64,000 nt of DNA from NCBI RefSeq assembly GCF_004801295.1, contig NZ_SSOC01000003.1, positions 248,001 through 312,000 of the forward strand, in the 5' to 3' direction. This document shows, in pieces, positions 46,195-55,100 of the stretch. Positions within the stretch are counted from its first letter, which is position 1. Every line of letters begins with the position of its first letter. The notes below the pieces were generated by a model. The model ran no database searches. It saw only the letters and a program-made list of their open reading frames with translations, and had not been told where the DNA came from. Both the position numbers and the translations under genes were made by a program. Origin of the DNA: Pseudothauera nasutitermitis (GTDB taxonomy: Bacteria; Pseudomonadota; Gammaproteobacteria; Burkholderiales; Rhodocyclaceae).

Positions 46195-47315
46195 TGGAAG
46201 GGACGCGGGTACACCGCAGCATCACGCGGCGCACCGCTGTGCCGGCATCTGCGCCAAGCGAGGTGGTGAGCCCGGCCCTGGCCGCGTTGCGCGAGGGCGT
46301 GAGGGCGTTCCGCCTGCGCATGCGCGTGGCGCGCGAGGCCGAAGCGGAAGCGTGTACCTACGGGCGGGAGCGCATGGTGCGCGTGTTCGATCCGACCCGG
46401 CAGCCCGGGAAGACACTATCGGGGGAGCGGGACATCCGCCGGCGCCAGGAGGAAATTCTGGCGTTGCTGAAGCAGCGCGGCCCGCTGCGCCTGATCGGGG
46501 CGGAAAGCGGCCTCGCCTTGGCGGAACGGCTGTCCGTACTGTACGACTCGCATCCGAACTTCAGCGCGGCGACGGACTACGTGCTGCAGGAAGAGATCCT
46601 GGCTCGGCACCGTGGTGAAGGGTTGTGCGGGCTTCGTCTGCTGATTCACGGCGGGGCGGGGCTGGGCAAGACGGACTACTGCTTGCGCCTGGCGGAACTG
46701 CTCGGCTTGCCGGTACGGGTGATGGGCATGTCGAGCGCGCAGGCAAGTGCGGGGCTAGGCGGGTCTGAGACCTATTGGGGGAATACTCAACCCGGGCATG
46801 TTTGGAGCGACCTGATTCAGGGCGACTATGCGAACCCGGTGTTCGTGCTCGACGAGATCGAAAAATCCGACAAGCGGGCAGGCGACCCGCTGGGGGCCCT
46901 GTATCAGCTGCTCGAAGAGCGCACAGCACGCGCATTCGAGGACAAATCGGTACCGTGGTTGCCTGTCGATACCCGCTACGTAATCTGGCTGGCGACCGCG
47001 AACGATGTTTCAGGGCTGCATCCGGCCATGCTGTCACGCTTCACGCTGATCGAGGCTCGGGAGGCGACCCGTGGACAGCGTGAACAACTGGCCCAGACCC
47101 TGTACCAGGCGGTGCTCGATGAACATGGACTACGCGGAAAACTGCCGGAGGCACTGGACCGCAGGGCGCTGGAGCGACTTTTGAATGGCAGCGTACGGGA
47201 CATGAAACGGGTTCTGCGCAGTGCGGTGGCCTGTGCGCTGCGCAGTGGGGACGGGCGTATCCAGGTGCCGCTGGCGCAGGACACGGGGCCCCGGTGCATC
47301 GGCTTCATTCAGTGA
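46194..47315 (+). CDS. AAA+ ATPase
   Basis: A 373-residue protein. After a basic N-terminal region (1-90) comes the AAA+ core: Walker A LLIHGGAGLGKTDYCLRL (near residue 155), Walker B PVFVLDEIEKSDK, sensor-1-like VIWLATANDVSGLHPAMLSRF and a C-terminal lid (LNGSVRDMKRVLRSAVACALR). The pattern is closest to Lon/RuvB-like AAA_5 modules, but there is no protease domain. It is translationally coupled to the T5orf172 gene and followed after 12 bp by a small unknown gene. Confidence 0.85.
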   Translation: MEGTRVHRSITRRTAVPASAPSEVVSPALAALREGVRAFRLRMRVAREAEAEACTYGRERMVRVFDPTRQPGKTLSGERDIRRRQEEILALLKQRGPLRLIGAESGLALAERLSVLYDSHPNFSAATDYVLQEEILARHRGEGLCGLRLLIHGGAGLGKTDYCLRLAELLGLPVRVMGMSSAQASAGLGGSETYWGNTQPGHVWSDLIQGDYANPVFVLDEIEKSDKRAGDPLGALYQLLEERTARAFEDKSVPWLPVDTRYVIWLATANDVSGLHPAMLSRFTLIEAREATRGQREQLAQTLYQAVLDEHGLRGKLPEALDRRALERLLNGSVRDMKRVLRSAVACALRSGDGRIQVPLAQDTGPRCIGFIQ

Positions 47316-47327
47316 AGGGAGGACAGT

Positions 47328-47942
47328 ATGGAAACGACCATCGACTGGAGCCAGATCATGGCGTGGGGCACGGACCGTGCTGACTTGCCCAATGCGCTCG
47401 GGCAGCAGGTGCAGTTGCTGTCGAAGGTACAGCATCCGCAGCGCAGTGACTTCGCGGGAAAGCCCGGCGATGAAGCCGTGGAGATTCCGGAGCGGATGGG
47501 AGAGCGGCTGGACCTGCTCGCAAAACGCAATGAAACCTTCGATCCGGCCGTTTCCATGCTCGCCCTGCAGGTCACACAGAGGGTGCTGCTTACCGCGGTG
47601 AAGGACATGGGGGCACGGCGGGTCGTCGAAACCATCCTGGGCGAGAAGACGGAGCTGTGCCTGGCCAAGGACTGGGCGGAGTGGTTCGAGGAAGGTGCGT
47701 ACTGGCCGGACCTTCTGGTGCAGCACTGGCGTACGGTCCTCAAACAGGCGGTCGAACAGTTGGCCGAATGGGCCCGGGAGCAAGGCAGTGAGGAGGTCGA
47801 TGGGGCGCAGGAGGCGGTTCAGGAGCTGGCCTCCACGGTCATGCGGCTGACGCCGCGCGAGGTGATCCCGCAGGCGGTGTTCGAGAAATTCTTCGAAAAG
47901 ACGGACGGCCCCGAGGGGGAACAGCAAGCTTCAGAGTGGTGA
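47328..47942 (+). CDS. Unknown helical protein, third gene of the T5orf172-AAA+ operon
   Basis: A 204-residue, acidic, helix-rich protein with no domain I know. Trp-containing segments stand out (DWSQIMAWG; AKDWAEWFEEGAYWPDLLVQHW), followed by AEWAREQGSEEVDGAQEAVQ. A good ribosome site (GGGAGG) precedes the ATG. It ends the operon. Co-occurrence with nuclease and ATPase suggests a regulatory or adaptor subunit. Confidence 0.6.
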   Translation: METTIDWSQIMAWGTDRADLPNALGQQVQLLSKVQHPQRSDFAGKPGDEAVEIPERMGERLDLLAKRNETFDPAVSMLALQVTQRVLLTAVKDMGARRVVETILGEKTELCLAKDWAEWFEEGAYWPDLLVQHWRTVLKQAVEQLAEWAREQGSEEVDGAQEAVQELASTVMRLTPREVIPQAVFEKFFEKTDGPEGEQQASEW

Positions 47943-48051
47943 AATACTCTACCCTTGGGCAGAACTGCTTCCTTACCAAAGCTGCTCGCTCTTCTCTTTC
48001 TGGCCTTCTCGGCAAGACCCACCCTATTGCACTTGCGCTCAAACACCCGCG

Positions 48052-48074
48052 GAGATATATTTTTGATATATCTC
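48052..48074. promoter_or_regulatory. Operator-like palindrome upstream of vapB
   Basis: GAGATATAT and ATATATCTC form a perfect 9-bp dyad with a 5-bp spacer, 17 bp before the vapB ATG. This is the expected VapBC autorepression site. Confidence 0.7.
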
Positions 48075-48090
48075 ATTAGGAACGCTAAAC

Positions 48091-48336
48091 ATGGATACCG
48101 CCAAGATCTTCTGGTCCGGCCGCTCGCAGGCGGTACGGCTACCCAAGGAATACCGCTTCGAAAGCGACGAAGTGCGCATCCGGCGACATGGTGCCGCCAT
48201 CATCCTCGAACCGGTCAGCAGCGACTGGGCCTGGCTGGATGCCTGCGCAGGCGAGGTGGACGCCGACTTTGCACAGGCCACAGAGGAACACCCTGCTGAG
48301 CAAGCACGCCCGGAACTGGACCACCTGTTCAAATGA
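48091..48336 (+). CDS. vapB: VapB antitoxin
   Basis: An 81-residue AbrB/SpoVT-fold antitoxin: AKIFWSGRSQAVRLPKEYRF is the standard VapB DNA-binding start, and the acidic C-terminus (DADFAQATEEHPAEQARPEL) would wrap the toxin. It overlaps vapC by ATGA and is preceded by an AT-rich palindrome. Confidence 0.93.
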   Translation: MDTAKIFWSGRSQAVRLPKEYRFESDEVRIRRHGAAIILEPVSSDWAWLDACAGEVDADFAQATEEHPAEQARPELDHLFK

Positions 48337-48734
48337 CCCCCCGTTACCTGCTGGATACCAACGCGGTCACCGCCCTGCTCAGCGGGATCGACAATCCTGT
48401 GAGCCAACGGCTGCGCCAGCACACTCCGGCAGAGGTGGCCATTTCCTCGATCGTCAGCCACGAATTGTTCTACGGCGCTTTCAAAAGCCAGCGCACTGAG
48501 CATAACGTCGCGCGCGTCGATGGCTTGCGTTTCGAAGTCCTTCCCTTCGACCACGAAGACGCCCGCTGCGCAGGCCAGATTCGCGCCCAACTGGCCAAAG
48601 CCGGCACGCCCACCGGCCCCTACGATACCCTCATCGCTGGACAGGCACTGGCCCGCGGCATGACCCTCGTCACCCACAATCTGGCGGAATTTCGCCGCAT
48701 CGGCGGATTGCTGGTCGAAGACTGGCAGCGCTGA
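48333..48734 (+). CDS. vapC: VapC PIN-domain toxin
   Basis: A 133-residue PIN ribonuclease. Acidic active-site residues are visible: Asp in YLLDTNAVTALL, Glu in SHELFYGA, Asp in GPYDTLIAGQAL and Asn in TLVTHNLAEF. It is coupled to vapB and should be active, as nothing is missing. Confidence 0.95.
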   Translation: MTPRYLLDTNAVTALLSGIDNPVSQRLRQHTPAEVAISSIVSHELFYGAFKSQRTEHNVARVDGLRFEVLPFDHEDARCAGQIRAQLAKAGTPTGPYDTLIAGQALARGMTLVTHNLAEFRRIGGLLVEDWQR

Positions 48735-48868
48735 GCCGGGCGTCAGAATTGCCTCTGGCAAACCCCAGCAGAAAACTCCCAGTCCTGTTACAGCTGCGCA
48801 GCCTGAGAGCTCAGGCGCATGAATTCTTGCAGGCAATCTTCCTTGCCAGCACCGCGGCAATAGCTTCC

Positions 48869-49060
48869 ATTATTGTTTTCAAATCAATGCCGGCACATAG
48901 GTGCCGGCATCCGTTACTGCAATGGCCTGTCAAGGATATATCCTTGCATTGCCCAAGCGTTACCGAAAGAAATGCAAGGATGACATAATTGCAGTAACGG
49001 GGGCAGGTCTCCAAGTCCTGTTTTAGATACGTTACCTGCCCCACCTTGAAAACAAGAAAT
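48869..49060. repeat. Nested palindromic element, possibly a small non-autonomous element
   Basis: Outer arms ATTATTGTTTTCAA (48869-48882) and, inverted, ATTTCTTGTTTTCAA (49046-49060). Inside them are a perfect hairpin ATGCCGGCAC-ATAG-GTGCCGGCAT (48887-48910), a 13-bp perfect inverted pair CCGTTACTGCAAT (48911-48923 with 48988-49000), a central palindrome CAAGGATATATCCTTG (48931-48946) and a right-arm hairpin GGGGCAGGT/ACCTGCCCC (49000-49042). No coding frame fits it. The rest of the gap 48735-49153 shows nothing. Confidence 0.7.
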
Positions 49061-49153
49061 CATATTCATTTTTGCCTGCAAGCCGCGATCTGTTCCGGGC
49101 TTGTTGGACCAGTTGAAACTTGAGAGGGTGGCTTCCAAGAAGAAGAGGAAGTC

Positions 49154-49451
49154 ATGCGCAAGAGCCGTTTTGCAAAAGAACGGGTGGCCAAGATCCTGCG
49201 GGAGGCTGGCCGCTCGCCGGTCGTGCAAATATCGAAGAAGCACGGGGGTGAGCGAGCAGACGATCTACATGTGGCGCAAGCGCTTCGGCGCCATGAGATC
49301 GGACAAGGTCACGCAACTGCAACGACTAGAGACGGAGAACGCGCGCCTCAAGAAGATGCTGGCCGGGCGGGATCTGGAAATCTACGCTACGACAGAGATT
49401 GCACAAGAAGTGGGAATCTGCACTCGGCAAGAATTGGCGTTTTTTGTCTAG
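49154..49451 (+). pseudogene. IS3-family transposase OrfA remnant, frameshifted
   Basis: The start MRKSRFAKERVAKILREAGR leads to SKKHG, where one extra G shifts the frame near 49247. The other frame continues GVSEQTIYMWRKRFG, LQRLETENARLKKMLAGRDL and EI, the helix-turn-helix and leucine zipper of IS3 OrfA. It then ends in unrelated sequence, and OrfB is absent. Confidence 0.88.
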
Positions 49452-49894
49452 AGCAACTATCCGCCGAACCCGCCAAACAGCCCCGTCACGACTGTGGATA
49501 TCAAATTCGAGCGACTGAATTCACCATCCACAACGGACAAATCCATCCTTAGCACCCAGACCATCGTGGCACATCCAATGTCCCTGAAAACAAAAACTTG
49601 AAATCAAGTAAAAACAGCACAATAAAGAAAGTCACTGGGAAGATTTATCCGCAAAACCAAGGCAGATTTATCCACTTCGACAGGACAAATCCATCCCGTC
49701 AAACGGGACATATCTTGCACTATCAGCGCAAATTGAATTGGGAGGAACTGCGTGCGATCGGCTTCTGGCTCTCATCTCGACGAGAACATGTTCGGCCGGC
49801 CACTCGGGCACACCCTGCAACTCGCAGCGGATGGAGCATTATTCATCGCCAATGCAATATGCCCAGATGCAGCCGACAGCAGCCGATGCTTCGG
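49452..49894. other. Degenerate intergenic DNA after the IS3 remnant
   Basis: 443 bp with no gene I can support. Short near-repeats occur (GGACAAATCCATCC at 49534 and, with an A for the first G, near 49683; GATTTATCC twice), consistent with decayed mobile-element ends. Confidence 0.4.
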
Positions 49895-50138
49895 CGGGCA
49901 CGCGGTGAATGGCGCGGCGCGAACTAGGCAGGCCGAACCCGGTGCCGAAGGGCCTGGTGGTGAAGGAACGGAACGGTTGCCCCAGCACCTGTTCGTCCTG
50001 TTCCGGCCGTTGTCCGATACCACGATCTCGGCATGCAGCCCGCCGGCCGCGCGTCGCCCCGGATGCGTCCGCTGCGCCAGCCGGCCATGACGCTGGGGAG
50101 ATTTGTTCGGTAGCGGTAGGAGGCGAGTTTTCGGCCAT
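49895..50138 (-). pseudogene. Decayed copy C of a histidine-kinase 3' end
   Basis: The minus strand encodes EQVLGQPFRSFTTRPFGTGF, then GLPSSRRAIHRV, like the intact kinase at 32850, but frameshifted upstream and truncated downstream. It begins with AENSPPTATEQISPASW, matching ADNPPPIGTEQIFPGL of copy A at 27559, a segment absent from the intact gene. Confidence 0.78.
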
Positions 50139-50312
50139 TGCTACCGTTCGGCATGCAGCTTATGAGTGGCAGCTCTTTACGGTTTTTTCGCAGCCTCGGG
50201 ACAAGGGGGTAGCTACTTTCGTTAGCAACTACGCAAATCTGCGTATGTATGATTTTTTCTTAGAAATTCATACTCACGGACATCTCAATGCCCTTGCGAC
50301 ACGCAAACGATC
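50139..50312 (+). promoter_or_regulatory. AT-rich leader of the urea amidolyase operon
   Basis: The 174 bp before the allophanate hydrolase gene turn AT-rich near 50230-50275, unlike the flanking DNA, and probably hold the promoter. I cannot place -35/-10 boxes with confidence. Confidence 0.35.
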
Positions 50313-52115
50313 ATGTCCACTTTTCCCATGCCAGCCTTCTGGACTATTGCTGACTGGCGCACAGCGTACCTTGGGGGCCGAAATCCCGACGGTGTACTTT
50401 CCGGACTTCTTGCCTCGATGCCGGACCACGATGTGGCCTGGATCACCCGCGTCAGCCTGGCAGACCTGCAACAGCGCCTGAGCCGCCTTGCCGCGCAACT
50501 GCAAGCAGCGGGCGGAGATATTGGCAAGTTGCCGCTTTACGGTGTGCCCTTCGCTGTGAAGGACAATATCGATGTGGCCGGTCTGCCGACCACCTGTGCC
50601 TGCCCGGAATTCGCTTATATCCCTGAGCGCAGCGCGACCGTGGTCGAGCATCTCGAGGCCGCTGGCGCGGTGGTCATTGGCAAAACCAATCTGGATCAGT
50701 TCGCCACTGGGCTGGTCGGAACCCGCTCGCCTTATGGCCCGGTGCCCAACACTTTCAAACCGGAGTACATCAGCGGCGGCTCCAGTTCCGGCTCGGCTTC
50801 GGTGGTGGCACGTGGCTTGGTGCCGTTTGCCTTGGGTACAGATACGGCCGGCTCTGGCCGGGTGCCGGCCGGGCATAACAATCTGGTCGGTCTGAAGCCC
50901 ACGCGCGGGCGGGTCAGTACCACCGGACTGGTGCCAGCATGCCGTACGCTCGATTGCATCACGGTGTTCGCGCTGAGTGTGGAGGATGCCGAGGCCACCT
51001 TGCGCGTGATGGGCGGGTTCGACGAAAGCGATCCGTATTCACGCCACGCGCCCGCCCGCCCCGCCGCCTGGCCGGAGAAACCGAGGCTAGGTATCCCCGC
51101 TCGGATGGACTGGTTTGGCGACGCAGCGGCTGAAGGTGCGCACGACGAGGCTCTGTGCCGATTGGATGCCATGGGAGTCGAACTGATGCCGGTCGACTTC
51201 ACGCTCCTCTTCGAGACGGCAGCCTTGCTGTATGAAGGACCTTGGGTGGGTGAGCGCTATGCCGCACTTGAACCATTGATGAAAGAGCGCCCCGAGGTCG
51301 TGCATCCGGTCGTGCGCGGCATCGTCAGCAAGGCCGTGAACTTCAGTGCGGTCGACACCTACAAGGCCGAGTACCGACGCATGGAGTTGGCGCGCAAGGC
51401 CGAAGCCCTAATTCGTGGGCTCGATGGCTTGCTGGTGCCGACCTCGCCGAGCATTTACACCATCGAAGCCGTGCTGGCCGATCCGGTCACGCTCAATTCG
51501 CGTATGGGCGTCTACACCAACTTTGTGAATCTGCTCGACTGGAGCGCCATCGCCCTGCCTGCTGGCATGCGCGGCGACGGCTTGCCAGCAGGCATCACCC
51601 TGATCGCGCCGGGCTGGCACGAAGCGCGGCTCATCGAATTCGGACGCCAGTGGCAACAAGCTGCGCCCTGGCGGCGCGGAGCATCCGATCAGGCCTTGCC
51701 GCCGCCGGCCCCCGTTGCACCCACCATGGACGGGCAGGTGGTGGTAGCCGTGGTCGGCGCGCATCTTTCCGGCATGCCGCTCAACTGGCAACTCACAGAG
51801 CGTGGCGCGGTGTTGCTGGAAACCACGCAGACTTCGGCTGCTTATCGCTTCTATGCCTTGCCCGGCACTGTTCCGCCCAAGCCGGGGCTGGTGCGCACGG
51901 GTGATGGCGCGCCGATCACGGTGGAGCTGTGGGCCATGCCGGCGGAGCGCTTCGGCTCCTTTGTGGCACTGATTCCTTCGCCACTGGGGATCGGTTCATT
52001 GGAACTGATCGATGGTCGCCGTGTACAGGGCTTCGTTTGCGAGAACTGGGCGACAGAGGGCGCGGAGGACATCACCGCGCTGGGCGGGTGGCGTGCCTAC
52101 ATGACCCCCCGCTGA
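50313..52115 (+). CDS. atzF: Allophanate hydrolase
   Basis: A 600-residue amidase-signature enzyme, the usual length for AtzF. The catalytic Lys lies in VPFAVKDNID, the Gly/Ser-rich block is GGSSSGSASVVARGL with the cis-Ser region, and the nucleophile Ser is in GTDTAGSGRVPAGHNN. The C-terminal 140 residues form the allophanate hydrolase accessory domain (AVVGAHLSGMPLNWQL). It converts allophanate to ammonia and CO2, completing urea breakdown begun by the urea carboxylase 70 bp downstream. Confidence 0.95.
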   Translation: MSTFPMPAFWTIADWRTAYLGGRNPDGVLSGLLASMPDHDVAWITRVSLADLQQRLSRLAAQLQAAGGDIGKLPLYGVPFAVKDNIDVAGLPTTCACPEFAYIPERSATVVEHLEAAGAVVIGKTNLDQFATGLVGTRSPYGPVPNTFKPEYISGGSSSGSASVVARGLVPFALGTDTAGSGRVPAGHNNLVGLKPTRGRVSTTGLVPACRTLDCITVFALSVEDAEATLRVMGGFDESDPYSRHAPARPAAWPEKPRLGIPARMDWFGDAAAEGAHDEALCRLDAMGVELMPVDFTLLFETAALLYEGPWVGERYAALEPLMKERPEVVHPVVRGIVSKAVNFSAVDTYKAEYRRMELARKAEALIRGLDGLLVPTSPSIYTIEAVLADPVTLNSRMGVYTNFVNLLDWSAIALPAGMRGDGLPAGITLIAPGWHEARLIEFGRQWQQAAPWRRGASDQALPPPAPVAPTMDGQVVVAVVGAHLSGMPLNWQLTERGAVLLETTQTSAAYRFYALPGTVPPKPGLVRTGDGAPITVELWAMPAERFGSFVALIPSPLGIGSLELIDGRRVQGFVCENWATEGAEDITALGGWRAYMTPR

Positions 52116-52185
52116 TTCCGATACCCCCTTCGTTTTGCGGTGGCCTGTACTGGGGCCAGGCCACCGGCTTGCCTGGAGAACGCCC

Positions 52186-55100
52186 ATGTTCAAAACTGTT
52201 CTGATTGCCAATCGCGGCGAAATTGCTGTCCGCATCGCCAGCACCCTGAAGAAAATGGGCGTCCGCTCGGTGGCAGTGTATTCCGACGCGGACCGTGACA
52301 GTCTGCATGTGGCCGCTGCTGATCAGGCCGTGGCACTGGGCGGCAACTCACCCGCAGAAAGCTACTTGCGCGGCGAACGCATTCTGGAAATCGCCAAAGA
52401 GACCGGCGCCGAGGCCATCATTCCCGGCTATGGGTTTCTTTCCGAGAACACCGAGTTCGCCGAGCAATGCGCAGCAGCCGGCATCGTATTTGTCGGCCCG
52501 ACGCCCGATCAAGTGCGCCGCTTCGGCCTCAAGCACACCTCGCGCGAAATCGCCGAAGCCGCAGGCGTGCCGCTCACCCCCGGCACCGGCCTGCTGAGTG
52601 ATCTGGATGAAGCCAGGCAGGCGGCGCTGGAGATCGGCTACCCGGTGATGCTCAAGAGCACTGCAGGGGGTGGCGGCATCGGTCTGTCGCGCTGCGAGGA
52701 TGAAGCCGAACTGGTTGCCGCCTTCGAATCGGTGCAGCGCCTCGGACAGAATTTCTTCAAGGACAGCGGCGTATTCATCGAGCGATTCGTCGCCAACGCG
52801 CGCCATGTGGAAGTGCAGATCTTTGGTGACGGTCACGGCTGCGTCGTGGCCCTGGGCGAGCGCGATTGCTCGGTGCAGCGGCGCAATCAGAAAGTGATCG
52901 AGGAAACCCCAGCACCGCATCTGCCACCCGCCACGCGCGCCGCGCTGCTGGCGGCTGCAGTGAAACTCGGCGAAGAGGTGGGTTATGTGTCTGCCGGCAC
53001 AGTGGAATTCATTTATGACGCTGCACGCGATACCTTCTATTTCCTCGAAGTAAACACGCGCCTTCAGGTCGAGCACCCGATCACCGAAGCGGTAACCGGG
53101 CTGGACCTCGTCGAGTGGATGATCCGTATCGCAGCAGGAGAGCCGCCTTCCTTCGACGCCCTGCCAGAACCACAAGGCGCTGCCATCGAGGTGCGCGTGT
53201 ATGCCGAAAATCCGGTACGCAATTTCCAACCCGCGCCCGGTGTGCTGACCGCAGTGAAATTCCCCGAAGGCGTGCGTGTGGATAGCTGGGTGCAGACCGG
53301 CAGCGAGGTCAGCGCCCATTACGACCCGATGATCGCCAAGATCATCGCTTACGGCAGTGACCGCGAAGATGCTCGCCGCAGGCTGCTTGTGGCGCTGGAG
53401 GCGACGCGTCTGGATGGCAGCGCCACCAATCTCGATTACCTACGCAGCATCCTGCTAAGCGACACCTTTGTGGACGGCAAGGTCTGGACCCGCTTCCTGG
53501 ATCAGTACGCCTATGTTTCGCCCCAACTCGAAGTCCTGGAATCGGGCTCCTACACCACGGTGCAGGATTGCCCGGGACGCACTGGCTACTGGGACATCGG
53601 CGTGCCGCCATCCGGCCCGATGGATGACTACGCCTTCCGCTTGGCCAACCGCATCGTCGGCAACCACGAAGCCGCTGCTGGCCTGGAATGCACGCTGCAG
53701 GGGCCAACGCTGCGTTTCCATGCCGATGCGCTGATCGCGCTGACCGGTGCGCCAGCCACCGCCACGCTCGATGGCGGCGAGCCGCTGCCCTGGTGGCAGC
53801 CGATTGCGGTGCGCGCGGGGCAAGTGCTGCGCCTGGGCAAGGTCGAGAGCGGCTGCCGCAACTACATTGCCATCCGTAACGGGATAGATGTACCCGATTA
53901 TCTGGGCAGCAAATCCACTTTCGTGCTGGGCCAGTTTGGCGGCCATGCCGGACGCACGCTGCGCGTGGGTGACCTGCTGCCGATCAGCCGACCGGACATG
54001 GCGGCCTGCAACACGCCCGCTCCGGCCTTCGCACCCGAAGCCGTACCGCAAGCCCTGATCCCGGCCTACGGCAAGCATTGGAAAATCCGCGTGTTGCATG
54101 GCCCGCACGGCGCCCCGGACTTCTTTACCGAAGCGAGCATCGCCAGCTTCTTCGCCACCGACTATCAGGTGCATCACAACTCCAACCGCCTCGGCGTGCG
54201 CTTGGTCGGCCCGAAACCGGAATGGACGCGCAGCGACGGCGGCGAGGCCGGGCTACATCCCTCCAATGTACATGACTGCGTGTATGCCATCGGTGCGGTC
54301 AATTTTACCGGCGACACCCCGGTGATCCTGACTTGCGACGGTCCCAGCCTCGGAGGCTTCGTCTGTCCGGTCACCATCGCCAAGGCTGAATTGTGGAAGG
54401 TCGGCCAGGTCAAACCGGGCGACACCATCCGCTTCGAACGGATCGGCTTTGATGAAGCGCTGGCGCTGGAACTGGCACAGGACGCGGCGATTCATAGCCT
54501 GCAGCCGCTGGCGAAGTTGTCGGCACAAAGCCTGTTGCCCCGGCCCGCCACTGTGGCGGAATGCGTGCTGGCCGAGTTGCCGGAAACAGGCACGCACCCG
54601 GCAGTCGCCTACCGTCAGGCTGGCGACAAATACATCCTGCTCGAATACGGCCCGAACGTGCTCGACCTGCGTCTGCGTCTGCGCATTCACCTCTTGATGG
54701 AAGGGCTCAAGGCGTTGGCGCTCGATGGCGTGCAGGAGCTCTCGCCCGGCGTGCGCTCGGTGCAGATCCACTACGACAGCCGCATCATCGCGCAGTCCGC
54801 ACTGATCGAACAGTTGATCGCGCTGGAAGCGCATCTACCCGATGTGGAGGGGGTACAGGTAGCCAGCCGCATCGTGCATCTACCCATGGCCTTTGAAGAC
54901 TCCACCACATTGGCCGCAGTACAACGCTACCGCGAAACCGTGAAGGCTGAAGCTCCCTGGTTACCCAATAACGTGGATTTCATCCAGCGCATCAACGGAC
55001 TGCCCAGCCGCGAAGACGTGCGCCAGACCGTGTTCGACGCGAGTTACATGGTGATGGGCCTCGGTGATGTGTACCTGGGTGCGCCCTGCGCGGTGCCACT

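Noticed and set aside
49598-49927. Possible 109-residue gene after the IS3 remnant
   Set aside because: It continues through the decayed kinase fragment on the opposite strand, shows no domain and no ribosome site.
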